Shown here piece by piece: positions 17,943-26,762 of a DNA stretch of 64,000 nucleotides (the stretch's first letter is position 1; every line of letters begins with the position of its first letter). This DNA is from Halorarum halophilum. Its GTDB lineage: Archaea > Halobacteriota > Halobacteria > Halobacteriales > Haloferacaceae. The position numbers and the translations under genes are program-made. The stretch spans positions 2,170,001 through 2,234,000 of the forward strand of contig NZ_CP058529.1 in NCBI RefSeq assembly GCF_013401515.1, in the 5' to 3' direction. The notes beneath the pieces were generated by a model. The model was given only the letters and a program-made list of their open reading frames with translations. It had not been told where the DNA came from and did no database searches.

Positions 17943-18116
17943 CGGTCCGCACGTCGGTCGTCATTCCGCACCTTCTAGGGGCGTCGACCCTATATGCCGA
18001 GTGGTCGTCCGGCCCGGATTCGGGGAGTTCTGTCGCCCCGCATCGGCCGACGAGGACTCCATCCCGACACAACCGTTATCGTTCGGGAGCCGAATTTTCC
18101 TGCCAGGTGTGCACGC

Positions 18117-18713
18117 ATGACTGGTAAGAAGATACTCGAGATCGCCGGCGACTTCGTCGAGGACTACGAGGTCATGGTCCCATACCAGGCGCTGCAGATG
18201 GCGGGCCACGAGGTCCACGCGGTGGCCCCGGAGAAGGGTGAGGGCGAATCGGTGAAGACGGCCGTCCACGACTTCCGCGGCGACCAGACGTACCTGGAGA
18301 CCCGTGGCCACGACTTCGCGCTGGACGCCGCCATCGAGGACGTCGACCCCGCGGACTACGACGCGCTGGTCGTCCCCGGCGGCCGCGCGCCCGAGTACCT
18401 GCGGACGTACGACTCGGTCCTGGAGACGGTCCGGCACTTCTTCGAGGAGGACAAGCCGGTCGCGGCGCTGTGTCACGGCCCGCAGATCCTCGCCGCCGCC
18501 GGGGTGCTGGAGGGGCGCGAGATGACGTCGTACCCCGCCGTGCGCGCGGAGGTGGAGAACGCCGGCTGCTCGTGGGTCGACGGCGTCGTCACCGACGGGA
18601 ACCTCGTCACCGGCCAGGCGTGGCCCGACCATCCGGAGTGGCTCGCCGAGTTCCTCGACGTGCTTGGCACGACGATCGAACACGAGTCCGCGGCCGCCGC
18701 GGCCGACGACTAA
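18117..18713 (+). CDS. DJ-1/PfpI family protein
   Basis: A 198-residue class I glutamine amidotransferase-like protein. The nucleophile elbow AALCHGPQ puts the reactive Cys at 119 next to His120, with the acidic partner likely in AGDFVEDYE near residue 16-18. Members act as proteases, deglycases or chaperones (PfpI, YhbO, Hsp31); this one lacks clues to the substrate. ATG 18117 is chosen because MTGKKILEIAGD is the typical beginning; the frame upstream is not protein-like. Confidence 0.87.
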   Translation: MTGKKILEIAGDFVEDYEVMVPYQALQMAGHEVHAVAPEKGEGESVKTAVHDFRGDQTYLETRGHDFALDAAIEDVDPADYDALVVPGGRAPEYLRTYDSVLETVRHFFEEDKPVAALCHGPQILAAAGVLEGREMTSYPAVRAEVENAGCSWVDGVVTDGNLVTGQAWPDHPEWLAEFLDVLGTTIEHESAAAAADD

Positions 18714-18846
18714 TCGACCGGGCGGTCCCGGATTCGACCAGTTCGACCAGTTCGTCGCTCCGGACGAGCGCGAGGGGCGAGCCAGCGCGATCAGTTCAAA
18801 AACGGTGCGGTAGCTTCCGTTCAGTCGGCCTAGACGGGTAGAAACC

Positions 18847-18854
18847 AATATACC
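18847..18854 (+). promoter_or_regulatory. TATA-like box of the beta-propeller lipoprotein pair
   Basis: AATATACC lies about 22-25 bases before ATG 18876, the first gene of a two-gene unit. Confidence 0.5.
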
Positions 18855-18875
18855 ACCCTGTGACGAGCACCTGCT

Positions 18876-20138
18876 ATGCCCTCCAGACGCGCCGTCCTCG
18901 CAGCCGGTGCCGTCGCCCTCTCGACGGGACTCGCCGGCTGTAACGAAGCACCACCGCCCGAATCGACGTTCGACGCGTCACCCACGCACTGGCCGACCGC
19001 CGGGTACGACCCCGCCGCGACGGGACACGCTCCGGCCGGTCCCGAAAGCCCGAGCGTCGAGTGGACTGTCTCCCGGCAGTCGACGGACCCCCCGCTATAC
19101 GGCTACCTGAGCACCCCGGTCGTCGCCGATGGCTCGGTGTACGTCGCCTGCCTCGCGACACGATTCTTCGATCCGGAGGAGGACAGTGGCCAGGTAGTGG
19201 CGATCGACGCTGCGAGCGGGACGGTAGCCTGGCAGTATGTGATTCCGAACGGGCTCACCGGGGGGCCCGCGATTGCAGGGGACGTGGTCGTGGTCGGCGG
19301 TCGCGACGGGGCGCTGTACGCCGTAGCGGACGGGGACCGGACGTGGACCGTGGCGCTCGGCGGGCAGGTGGGTACGCCGACGGTGTACGGAAACCGGATC
19401 TACGTCGCCGATAGCCGGGGGAACCTGCACGCGGTCGCCACCGACGGTACGAAGCACTGGACGGTCGACCGCACCGGCCTCGTTCCACCGCTGTTCGACG
19501 ATCCGGACCCCCTCGCGATCGGGACGCCGGCCGCCGACGAGTCGGGCGTCTACGTGGCCGTCGAGACGAACGACGGCGGCGCACTCCTCCTCGCGTACGA
19601 CCACGGCGGTTCGCGCCGCTGGCGGTACGAACTCGACGGGCCGTACGGGTCCCGTCCGCACGGCCCGGCCGTCGGCGACGACACCGTCTACGCGACCGTC
19701 GGCGGCACGGTCCACGCCGTCGACGCGGCCAGCGGGGACCGTCGGTGGCGGTTCGTCACCGGCGCCGAGACAGCGGGGCCACCGACGACCGACGGCGACC
19801 GCGTGTACGTCGCCGCGAAGAACCTGTACGCGCTCGACGCCGCGGACGGCACCGAACGCTGGCGCGTCGTGAACGAGGCTCCGATCCGCGACCGGGACGC
19901 GCAGAAGCTCCCGTATCTGGCCCGGCCACCCGTCGCCGACGGGCGGGTGTACCTGCGCACCGGGGCGTTCGACGCGACCGACGGGACGCGCCGCTGGGGG
20001 GACGACGCGGACGACTGGAACGTCGACGGCAACTACTTCCCCGACCTGTACGGTCCCCGTCCCATCGCCCAACCGGTCGTCACGGGGGATGCGGTGTTCC
20101 TCAGCCACACACACCACGGGGTGCGGAAGCTCGCATGA
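18876..20138 (+). CDS. PQQ-like (BamB-type) beta-propeller lipoprotein
   Basis: A 420-residue exported lipoprotein: Arg pair, hydrophobic h-region and lipobox LAGC with Cys22. The mature part is built of repeats of the type GSVYVACL...VVAIDAASGTVAWQY and GALYAVADGDRTWTV, i.e. a PQQ-enzyme-like eight-blade propeller as in BamB. No quinoprotein active-site residues are recognisable, so a binding or scaffold role is more likely than catalysis. It overlaps the next gene by four bases (ATGA). A paralogue follows directly, which suggests tandem duplication. Confidence 0.82.
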   Translation: MPSRRAVLAAGAVALSTGLAGCNEAPPPESTFDASPTHWPTAGYDPAATGHAPAGPESPSVEWTVSRQSTDPPLYGYLSTPVVADGSVYVACLATRFFDPEEDSGQVVAIDAASGTVAWQYVIPNGLTGGPAIAGDVVVVGGRDGALYAVADGDRTWTVALGGQVGTPTVYGNRIYVADSRGNLHAVATDGTKHWTVDRTGLVPPLFDDPDPLAIGTPAADESGVYVAVETNDGGALLLAYDHGGSRRWRYELDGPYGSRPHGPAVGDDTVYATVGGTVHAVDAASGDRRWRFVTGAETAGPPTTDGDRVYVAAKNLYALDAADGTERWRVVNEAPIRDRDAQKLPYLARPPVADGRVYLRTGAFDATDGTRRWGDDADDWNVDGNYFPDLYGPRPIAQPVVTGDAVFLSHTHHGVRKLA

Positions 20139-21352
20139 CCGAGTACCCGTCCCGCCGGCGGCTGCTCGCGGCCCTCGGCACGGCGGCAGGGGTCGGCACG
20201 GCCGGCTGTTCGACGCTCGTGGACTACTCCCCGGATCCCTTCGACGGGAGCGATGACTGCCCGCCGTACGACCCGGTGGAGACGACCACGACGACCTGGC
20301 CCGGGACGTTCGGCGGCCCGGCCGGTACGGCGACGGTCGCCGCGGAGGCCGTCCCCGACGGCGATCTCACGTTCGACTGGAGCGTGCCGATCGAGACCTT
20401 CATGGGATACCACGTGCCGATCGTCGACGGGGACGCCGTCTACGTGCACGATCTGGACGCGAGCCTGTTCTCGGTCGCCGCCGACAGCGGCGAGGAACGC
20501 TGGCGTCTCGAGATGGAGGGTCCGGGACCCGCACCGGCCGTCGGTGACGGGCGGCTGGTCGTCGCCACGGAGACCGGCATCGAGGCGGTCGACGCGGCGA
20601 CGGGCGCCCGCGAGTGGACCGCGGCCGAGCCGGCAGCAGGTATCTTCGATGCGCCGCCCGTCATCGCGAACGGGACGGTCTACGTGGCGGGCGGCGTCGG
20701 CGTCCGCGCGTTCGATCTCGCGGACGGGAAACTCCGGTGGCACGTTCCGACCGGCCTGCGCATGACGTCGCCGCCCGCGGTCGTCGACGGGACGCTCTAC
20801 GTCGCCGGCGACGATACCTACGTCCGCACGCTCGCGACGGACGACGGCAGCGAGCGCTGGCGTCACAAGACGACGGCCCGGATCGAGTGCAACGTGGCGG
20901 TCGCGGCGGGGACCGTGTACACGGGAACCGAGGCGGGCGCCGTGATCGCCCTCGACGCTGCCTCGGGGGCCGAACGCTGGCGGTTCCAGCTCCCGGTCGG
21001 GGAGACCGAGCGGCAACAGCGGCCACGGACCGTCGCCACGGACGGGAGCCGTACGTACGTCACCACCGACACGACCCTGTACGTGCTCGGTGCGGCGACG
21101 GGCGAGCCCTGCTGGCGGACACGGTCGTACTCGGGGAGCTACGCGAGCGGGATCGCCATCGGCGACGGGAAGGTGTACGTACCGGTAGACAGCGACGTCC
21201 GGGAGGGATGGGGAGCGGTGTTCGACGCCGCCACCGGCGAGCGGGGACAGGCGTTCGCAAGCGGACGCGACCGGAGCTTCGAGATGGGCCCCAGCCTCGC
21301 CGAGGGGGCCATCTACGGGACCGGGAACGGCGGCCTCCGCAAGTTCTCCTGA
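20135..21352 (+). CDS. PQQ-like beta-propeller lipoprotein, paralogue of the preceding gene
   Basis: A 405-residue lipoprotein: RRR motif, hydrophobic segment and lipobox TAGC with Cys25, then a Thr-rich stretch and propeller repeats (AVYVHDLDASLFSVAADSGEERWRL, GTVYVAGGVGVRAFDLADGKLRW and similar). It starts at an ATG overlapping the stop of its paralogue, so the two are made together. Function unknown; many haloarchaea carry several such outer-surface propellers. Confidence 0.82.
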   Translation: MTEYPSRRRLLAALGTAAGVGTAGCSTLVDYSPDPFDGSDDCPPYDPVETTTTTWPGTFGGPAGTATVAAEAVPDGDLTFDWSVPIETFMGYHVPIVDGDAVYVHDLDASLFSVAADSGEERWRLEMEGPGPAPAVGDGRLVVATETGIEAVDAATGAREWTAAEPAAGIFDAPPVIANGTVYVAGGVGVRAFDLADGKLRWHVPTGLRMTSPPAVVDGTLYVAGDDTYVRTLATDDGSERWRHKTTARIECNVAVAAGTVYTGTEAGAVIALDAASGAERWRFQLPVGETERQQRPRTVATDGSRTYVTTDTTLYVLGAATGEPCWRTRSYSGSYASGIAIGDGKVYVPVDSDVREGWGAVFDAATGERGQAFASGRDRSFEMGPSLAEGAIYGTGNGGLRKFS

Positions 21353-21410
21353 ACCGCCGCCCGGTTGGCGCGTCCTCGATCGACTCCAGTTCGTCGTCGA
21401 TGGGAGACGA

Positions 21411-22415
21411 CTACTCCCCGGAAGCGAACCAGAGAGTGAACTGGAAGTACCGGTCGCCGTACAGGAGGAATCGACGCTGGCGACCCGACTCGACGCCGGC
21501 GTCCTTCTCGACGTTGCCGTCGAGGTAGGGCCATCGGTTGAGCCTCTTCAGCACCGACCGGAACGCGTCCGAGAACGGGTGTGACTCCCGGTACGAGTCG
21601 TTCATCGCCCGCCGAAGGACGTCGCGTTCCCCCAAAGAGAGGTCGTCACGGTCGATTCGCGCGTCGAGGAGCGACGCTCGGAGGATCGTCTCCAGTTCCG
21701 CCTCGGACTCGGCGACCGGGTCGACGTCGGCCCGGTAGATCGCCTCGTGGAACGTCTCCTCGGTAACCTCGACCTCGTAGATGGTTCCCCGATGTTCGAC
21801 GTGTGACGGACCCGACTCGTCGAGGAGGTCGCTGGCCGCGATCGCCTCCTCGTCGCGATACACGTAGCCGTCGCGCTCGACGAGGTCCCACGGAACGCCG
21901 CCGACGTTCCCCCGCGCTCTGGCGGCGAAGTGCGCGATCCGGATCGCTCGCCGATCGACGTCCGGGAGCGCCGACCTGGCGACGTGGTCGGGGACGCTCT
22001 CCGGGTCGTCCTGGTCGCCGACCTCGTACAGTCGGAGGACGGGGTGGCCCACCGTCTCCTCGCCCACGACGTGCGAATCGAGGTGGTAGTACGTCCCGTT
22101 CCGGCGCGCGTACATCGGCTCGTCGTCCCCACGGGCGGGAAAGGGGGAGCGGTGCTGCGTCGTGAACGTCGATCCGTTGAGCGTCGCGTCGAACGCCCGT
22201 TCGTCCCACGGCGGACGGGTCTCGGAGAGGTCGGTGACGTACCGCTCGCGGAGCGATCCCTCGAGCGAGGACAGCGACAGAACGAGTTGTCGGGACGAGT
22301 CGTCCGTCTCGGTCGGGAGGGCCTGCGAACAACCACCGAACGTGGCCGCCGCGAACAGCCCGCCGACGGTCAGCACTCGTCGGCGGATGGGATCTCTGGA
22401 GGGCATCGGGGACAT
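21411..22415 (-). CDS. Predicted lipoprotein, unknown function
   Basis: A 334-residue protein with an N-terminal RRR, hydrophobic stretch and a lipobox-like GGC (Cys29), so probably exported and lipid-anchored. The mature part is mixed alpha/beta, rich in charged residues, without a family I recognise; it contains NGTYYHLD and GTIYEVEVTEETFHEAI segments and ends in LLYGDRYFQFTLWFASGE. Start 22415 or ATG 22406 are both possible. It is convergent with the propeller pair. Confidence 0.65.
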   Translation of the reverse strand: MSPMPSRDPIRRRVLTVGGLFAAATFGGCSQALPTETDDSSRQLVLSLSSLEGSLRERYVTDLSETRPPWDERAFDATLNGSTFTTQHRSPFPARGDDEPMYARRNGTYYHLDSHVVGEETVGHPVLRLYEVGDQDDPESVPDHVARSALPDVDRRAIRIAHFAARARGNVGGVPWDLVERDGYVYRDEEAIAASDLLDESGPSHVEHRGTIYEVEVTEETFHEAIYRADVDPVAESEAELETILRASLLDARIDRDDLSLGERDVLRRAMNDSYRESHPFSDAFRSVLKRLNRWPYLDGNVEKDAGVESGRQRRFLLYGDRYFQFTLWFASGE

Positions 22416-22894
22416 CTCGTTCAGGAGTTGACAAAACCGTTCTCGTTCGGGAGTCCACCGTCACCGGTCGTCCGTGGACCGATGGCTACGCCACTGCGTC
22501 GGACAGCGGCGCGAGGACGAGGAACGCCGGTTACGGAGAACGTGAGGTTCCATCGCCGTCAGGAACGGGGGCGGAAGGGTGCCAGGTCCGCCCCCGCCGT
22601 CGCTCGTTTTCCCCTGCTTTCCCTCAGATGACCCCGGACGACGGGCGACCCGACCATGCCATCGATGACCATCGATTTTTCTTTTCGGGCAGCCGTGAGC
22701 ACACGGGACATCAGGTGTGCTCCTTTAATTCTTAATTTTCGTTCGGTATTAATCCCCCCCATGTGACAGTCGCTTCTGTTTCGGCGGTTGGACCACCCCC
22801 TCTCCGTATGTGCGACTGGCGGTGACGGGGGGCGCTGCTCGACGGGCCGACGGTCGCCACACCCTTCGTACTGCCCGCGGTATGACCGGCCACC
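22416..22894. other. Intergenic region with an AT-rich promoter-like island
   Basis: About 480 bases between a minus-strand and a plus-strand gene. The centre (22725-22760) is very AT-rich for this genome and contains TATA-like sequence in both directions. On the minus strand it precedes a 50-codon frame (22711 down to 22559) with an AAAGGAG-type ribosome site; the encoded peptide is basic, unlike normal haloarchaeal proteins, so I do not call it a gene. On the plus strand it could serve the Nudix fusion with a leader of about 115 bases. No RNA gene is recognisable. Confidence 0.4.
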
Positions 22895-24115
22895 ATGGCG
22901 AACGTCGTCACCGCCTTCCTCCGGAACCGGGGGGAGGTGCTGCTCGTCCGCCGGAGCGACGCCGTCGGTACCTATCGCGGGCGCTGGGGCGGCGTCTCGG
23001 GGTACGTCGAGGGCGACACCGACGACCCGGTCGAGGAAGCGTACCGGGAGGTCGAGGAGGAGGTCGGAATCGGTCCGGAGGCCCTCACCTTCGTCCGCGC
23101 CGGGGACACGGTTCGGGTCGACGACGAGGAGGGGGAGTTCACCGTCCACCCGCTCCTGTTCGACTGCGCGACGCGCGAAGTGACGCCGAACGAGGAACTC
23201 GCCGCCCACGAGTGGGTGCCGGCGACCGCGATGTTGGAACGGGAGACGGTGCCGAAGCTCTGGGGCGCGTACCGCGCGGTCGGCCCGACCGTCGAGTCGG
23301 TCCGGGACGACGACGTCCACGGCTCGGCGACCATCTCGGTCCGCGCGCTGGAGACCCTCCGCGACGAGGCGGCCGTCGCGGCGTCCTGGGACGCCGTGGC
23401 TGCGACGGCCCGCGACCTTCGGGACGCCAGGCCGGGGATGGCGGCGGTGGGGAACCGGGTGAGCCGCGTGCTGGCCGAGGCCGACCGACGTCCGGAGGCG
23501 GTTCGCGAGCGCGCGATCGAGGCCGTCGCGGATGCCGTGGACGCGGACGACCGCGCTGCTGCTACGGCGGCCGCGCTCCTCGACGGTCCGGTGCTCACGC
23601 TGTCGCGCTCGGGGACGGTCGCGGCCGCGCTCGCTGACCACGACGGGCCGGTTCTCGTCGCCGAGTCGATCCCCGGCGGCGAGGGACGCGAGGTGGCGGC
23701 GGAGCTGGCGGCCGGGGCCGACCGGACGGTGACCCTGCTCCCGGACGCCGCGGTCGCGTCGGCCGTCGCAGAACGCGACGTCGCCGCGACGCTCGTCGGC
23801 GCCGACACGGTGCTGCCCGACGGCGACGTCGCGAACAAGGTCGGGACGCGGGGCCTGGCGCTCGCCGCGGCCTACGAGGGGGTTCCCGTCTACGCGGTCG
23901 CCGCCCGGGACAAGGTCGCCGGCGAGGGCGGGTTCCGTCCCGAATCGACCACGTACGAGGTTCCCGAGGGAGTCGACGCGTACGCGCCCCTGTTCGACCG
24001 GACGCCCGCCGACCTGGTCACGGTCGTCACCGAGGACGGGCCGCTGGACGCCGACGCGGTGCACGACGTGGCCGCGGAACACCGCGTCCTGGCCGAGTGG
24101 GACGAGGGGGACTGA
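22895..24115 (+). CDS. Nudix hydrolase fused to an eIF2B-like (ribose-bisphosphate isomerase-type) domain
   Basis: A 406-residue two-domain protein. Residues about 1-135 are a Nudix domain with the box at 36-59 (GYVEGDTD...REVEEEVGIG). Residues about 150-400 are an IF-2B/eIF2B-alpha-like domain with LSRSGTVAAALA, SIPGGEGREVA and the hallmark GADTVLPDGDVANKVGT near residue 302. Archaeal eIF2B-like proteins include ribose-1,5-bisphosphate isomerase of the nucleoside degradation pathway, whereas Nudix domains cut nucleoside diphosphate derivatives. Together they suggest salvage of a phosphosugar, but the substrate is not known. The start is an ATG immediately followed by the Nudix beta strand. 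Confidence 0.8.
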   Translation: MANVVTAFLRNRGEVLLVRRSDAVGTYRGRWGGVSGYVEGDTDDPVEEAYREVEEEVGIGPEALTFVRAGDTVRVDDEEGEFTVHPLLFDCATREVTPNEELAAHEWVPATAMLERETVPKLWGAYRAVGPTVESVRDDDVHGSATISVRALETLRDEAAVAASWDAVAATARDLRDARPGMAAVGNRVSRVLAEADRRPEAVRERAIEAVADAVDADDRAAATAAALLDGPVLTLSRSGTVAAALADHDGPVLVAESIPGGEGREVAAELAAGADRTVTLLPDAAVASAVAERDVAATLVGADTVLPDGDVANKVGTRGLALAAAYEGVPVYAVAARDKVAGEGGFRPESTTYEVPEGVDAYAPLFDRTPADLVTVVTEDGPLDADAVHDVAAEHRVLAEWDEGD

Positions 24116-24134
24116 CGGGCGGTCGGCGGGGTCG

Positions 24135-24151
24135 TATACAGTATCCGTATC
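24135..24151. promoter_or_regulatory. Cluster operator A (TAYAC-N7-GTRTA, one mismatch) upstream of doeA
   Basis: TATAC at 24135-24139 and GTATC at 24147-24151, seven bases apart; only the last base departs from the palindrome seen at four other promoters of the cluster. A third half-site, TACAC, lies at 24157-24161. The site is just upstream of the AT-rich box (24163-24173) and about 60 bases before the doeA start, a position more typical of activation. Confidence 0.55.
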
Positions 24152-24212
24152 CGATATACACGAAAAAACTTTTCACTCGCGTGCGCGACGTTCACACCCG
24201 AGAACCACTACC

Positions 24213-25391
24213 ATGCCAGGGGATATCTTCGAGCCGAGCGAGTACGAACGGCGGATCGAGCGGACGCGGGAGCGGATGCGCGATCGGGACCTCGACGCCA
24301 TCGTCGTCTCCGACCCGGCGAACATGAACTACCTCGCCGGCTACGACGGCTGGTCGTTCTACGTCCACCAGGCGGTCGTCCTCACGGCCGACGGCGACGA
24401 GCCGGTGTGGGTCGGCCGCGAGATGGACGCGAACGGCGCGCGCGCGACGACCTGGCTCTCCGAGGAGAACATCAGGTCGTACAGCGACGACCACGTCCAC
24501 TCCCCGCACGACCTCCACCCGATGGACTTCCTCGCGGACGTGCTGGCGGACCTCGACGTCGACGGCGGCCGGATCGGGCTGGAGATGGACGCGTACTACT
24601 TCACGGCGAAGTCCTACACACGGCTCGGGTCGAACCTCCCGAACGCCGAGTTCGAGGACACGACCCTGCTCGTGAACTGGGTCCGGGTGAGGAAGTCCAA
24701 GCGGGAACTCGCATACATGCGCGAGGCCGCCCGGATCTCGGAGGAGGCGATGCTCGCCGGCCTGGACGCCATCGAGGCCGGGGTCCCGGAGTACGAGGCC
24801 GCCGCTGCCATCTACGACGCGCTCATCACCGGCACCGACGAGTACGGCGGCGACTACCCGTCGATCGTCCCGCTGATGCCCTCCGGGGACCACACGGGGA
24901 CGCCCCACCTCACGTGGACCGACCGGGAGTTCGAGGACGGCGACCCGGTGATCATCGAACTCTCGGGCTGTCGGCACCGCTACCACTCCCCGCTCGCGCG
25001 GACGACGTTCGTCGGCGACCCACCCTCGGAGATCGAGCACACCGCCGACGTCGTCGTCGAGGGGCTCGAGGCCGCCCTCGACGCCGCGGAACCGGGCGTC
25101 ACCTGCGAGGCCGTCGAGAAGGCGTGGCGCGACACCATCGCCCAGTACGACATCGAGAAGGAGGACCGCATCGGCTACTCGATGGGACTCGGCTACCCGC
25201 CGGACTGGGGCGAGCACACCGCCAGCATCCGGCCGGGCGACGAGACGGTGCTGGCCGAGGACATGACGTTCCACATGATCCCCGGCATCTGGGGCGACGA
25301 CTTCGGCGTCGAGATCAGCGAGACGTTCCACGTCACCGCCGACGGCGCCGAGGCGCTGGCCGACTTCCCCCGCCGGTTGTTCACGGCGTAG
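24213..25391 (+). CDS. doeA: Ectoine hydrolase DoeA/EutD-like (M24 fold)
   Basis: A 392-residue cytoplasmic enzyme of the creatinase/aminopeptidase-P fold. Ectoine hydrolase opens the ectoine ring to N-acetyl-2,4-diaminobutyrate. In metal-dependent M24 peptidases two Asp residues bind metal (a DxG...SDxTR pattern); here these positions read IIELSG (Glu249) and RYHSPLARTTFVG (Pro260), the replacement I remember in Halomonas DoeA. Also shared from memory: NYLAGYDGWSFYVHQ (39-53), WVGREMDANGA (66-76), HPMDFLADVL, GGDYPSIVPL and YPPDWGEHTASIRPGDE (328-344). Its promoter carries the operator shared by the cluster, and neighbours supply later steps. An Xaa-Pro dipeptidase is the alternative, made unlikely by the lost ligands. 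Confidence 0.85.
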   Translation: MPGDIFEPSEYERRIERTRERMRDRDLDAIVVSDPANMNYLAGYDGWSFYVHQAVVLTADGDEPVWVGREMDANGARATTWLSEENIRSYSDDHVHSPHDLHPMDFLADVLADLDVDGGRIGLEMDAYYFTAKSYTRLGSNLPNAEFEDTTLLVNWVRVRKSKRELAYMREAARISEEAMLAGLDAIEAGVPEYEAAAAIYDALITGTDEYGGDYPSIVPLMPSGDHTGTPHLTWTDREFEDGDPVIIELSGCRHRYHSPLARTTFVGDPPSEIEHTADVVVEGLEAALDAAEPGVTCEAVEKAWRDTIAQYDIEKEDRIGYSMGLGYPPDWGEHTASIRPGDETVLAEDMTFHMIPGIWGDDFGVEISETFHVTADGAEALADFPRRLFTA

Positions 25392-25454
25392 CTCGGAACG
25401 GTCGTCCCGACGGATTCCGACCGGCCGTGCCGATACCGCCGGGGACGAACGGAC

Positions 25455-26684
25455 CTAGACGTCCCCGTTGACGATCGCCGCGACGCGTTCGTACTCGAAC
25501 AGGCGACCGGTCCCCTCCGAGAGGGTCTCGAGGCCGTTCCACTCGCCGAACGTGTCCGGGTAGAACTGCTTCGCGGCCACCTCGGTCTGGAACAGGTTGA
25601 CGATCGGCCCCTGGTACGACGTGCCGCCCCGATAGAGCCGGTCGTTCTGGACCGCGGTCAGCTGCTGTCCGAGTGGGTCCTCGCGCATCCGCTGCATCCG
25701 GCGTTCGAACTCCCCGGTCGAGACGTGGGAGAACCCGTACTGGAAGAGGAGCGCGTCGGGGTCGACCTCGAGGAGCTTCTCGTAGTCCCACTCCCCGTAG
25801 CTCGCGTCGATGTGGTCGTCGAACGCGCCCCGCATCCCGAGGTCGCGGTACTGCTTGTGCCCGTTGCCGTCGTGGACCGGGTAGGCGTAGAACGCCCCGT
25901 TCTCGAAGTCCGAGTTGATCGAGAGGAGTCCGACGGTGGGCCGCTCCTCCGCCGGCGGGAGTTCCGATTTGATCGTCGAGCGCATATCCTCGTGGACCCG
26001 TGCGAGCGCCTCGTACCGCTCCCGTTCGTCGAACACCTGGGCGATCCTCCCGAACGCGTCGTACAGCGAGTAGTAGGCATAGTCGTGCCAGTCCTCGCCG
26101 CGGCGACGGATCGAGTTCCCGATGATCGGCCCGACGTTCGTCCGGATGTCCTCGTAGTCGGACTCCTCCCAGCCGTCCGCGAGGCGGCTGATGAAGTTCG
26201 GGTCCATCAGGTGGACGTCGCAGTCCATCTCGTAGAACGCCTCCTTGTCGAGGCCGCCGCCGGCGAAGAGCTGCGGGACGTCGTCGAAGGAGACGTCGAC
26301 GCCGGGCAGGTGATCGTAGAACGCCGTCGGCCAGTTCTCCGTGAAGACGAGTCCGCTGATCCCGTCGAGTTGGCCGAGCGCGACGGCCATGTCGCCGTAG
26401 GTGCTGAAGTACGCCATCCACGTTTCGGGCGTCTCTTCGAAGGAAACCTCGCCCATCGGCTCCATCGTGACGGAGAAGGGGTCACGCTCGTCGGCGGCGG
26501 AATCGGCGGACGACTGTTCCCCCGCGCTCGTCGACGGATCCCCCGTTCCCGTCCCCGTCGGTTCGGACTCCGACCCGGTATCACCCGTACAGCCGGCGAG
26601 CACCGTTCCGCCGAGCAGCGCGCCGCCGTACTTCACGTACTCGCGCCGCGTGGGTGCCTCGCGTTCCTGAATGTCCCGCGCCAT
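25455..26684 (-). CDS. Iron-siderophore/cobalamin-type ABC substrate-binding lipoprotein
   Basis: A 409-residue exported protein: twin Arg (RR at 13-14), hydrophobic stretch and lipobox LAGC (Cys32), followed by a Ser/Thr/Glu linker. The mature part is a class III periplasmic-binding fold (FhuD/BtuF type: VSFEETPETWMAYFSTYGDMAVALG, ASYGEWDYEKLLEVDPDALLF, YRGGTSYQGPIVNLFQTEVAAKQFYP). No permease or ATPase is nearby. A perfect TTTAGG/CCTAAA palindrome sits directly before the start codon, consistent with iron control by a DtxR-type repressor. It interrupts the ectoine cluster and may be unrelated to it. Confidence 0.8.
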   Translation of the reverse strand: MARDIQEREAPTRREYVKYGGALLGGTVLAGCTGDTGSESEPTGTGTGDPSTSAGEQSSADSAADERDPFSVTMEPMGEVSFEETPETWMAYFSTYGDMAVALGQLDGISGLVFTENWPTAFYDHLPGVDVSFDDVPQLFAGGGLDKEAFYEMDCDVHLMDPNFISRLADGWEESDYEDIRTNVGPIIGNSIRRRGEDWHDYAYYSLYDAFGRIAQVFDERERYEALARVHEDMRSTIKSELPPAEERPTVGLLSINSDFENGAFYAYPVHDGNGHKQYRDLGMRGAFDDHIDASYGEWDYEKLLEVDPDALLFQYGFSHVSTGEFERRMQRMREDPLGQQLTAVQNDRLYRGGTSYQGPIVNLFQTEVAAKQFYPDTFGEWNGLETLSEGTGRLFEYERVAAIVNGDV

Positions 26685-26686
26685 GG

Positions 26687-26702
26687 TTTAGGTGTGCCTA
26701 AA
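26687..26702. promoter_or_regulatory. Putative DtxR-family (iron) operator TTTAGG-N4-CCTAAA
   Basis: A perfect inverted repeat with a four-base spacer, ending two bases before the ATG of the minus-strand siderophore-binding gene. TTAGG...CCTAA arms are characteristic of DtxR/IdeR/SirR-type iron repressor sites. A leaderless transcript would have this site right on its start point, so repressor binding should block it. Confidence 0.65.
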
Positions 26703-26762
26703 GGAAGCAAAGCTCTTGCGGAGTTCTCCAACCAGAATCGGGACGGCGACCCGCCGGATCGC

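Noticed and set aside
15036-17978. Open frame of 980 codons on the plus strand opposite cofE and the ABC exporter
   Set aside because: It is an antisense shadow spanning two real minus-strand genes, without any domain.
22559-22711. 50-codon minus-strand frame with promoter and ribosome-site-like sequence
   Set aside because: The peptide is basic and repeat-poor, unlike haloarchaeal proteins, and I know no similar protein; kept only as a note on the intergenic region.
24213-25391. Xaa-Pro aminopeptidase/dipeptidase reading of the M24 gene
   Set aside because: The metal-binding Asp pair is replaced by Glu249 and Pro260 and the conserved segments match ectoine hydrolase as I remember it; the neighbours fit ectoine breakdown.
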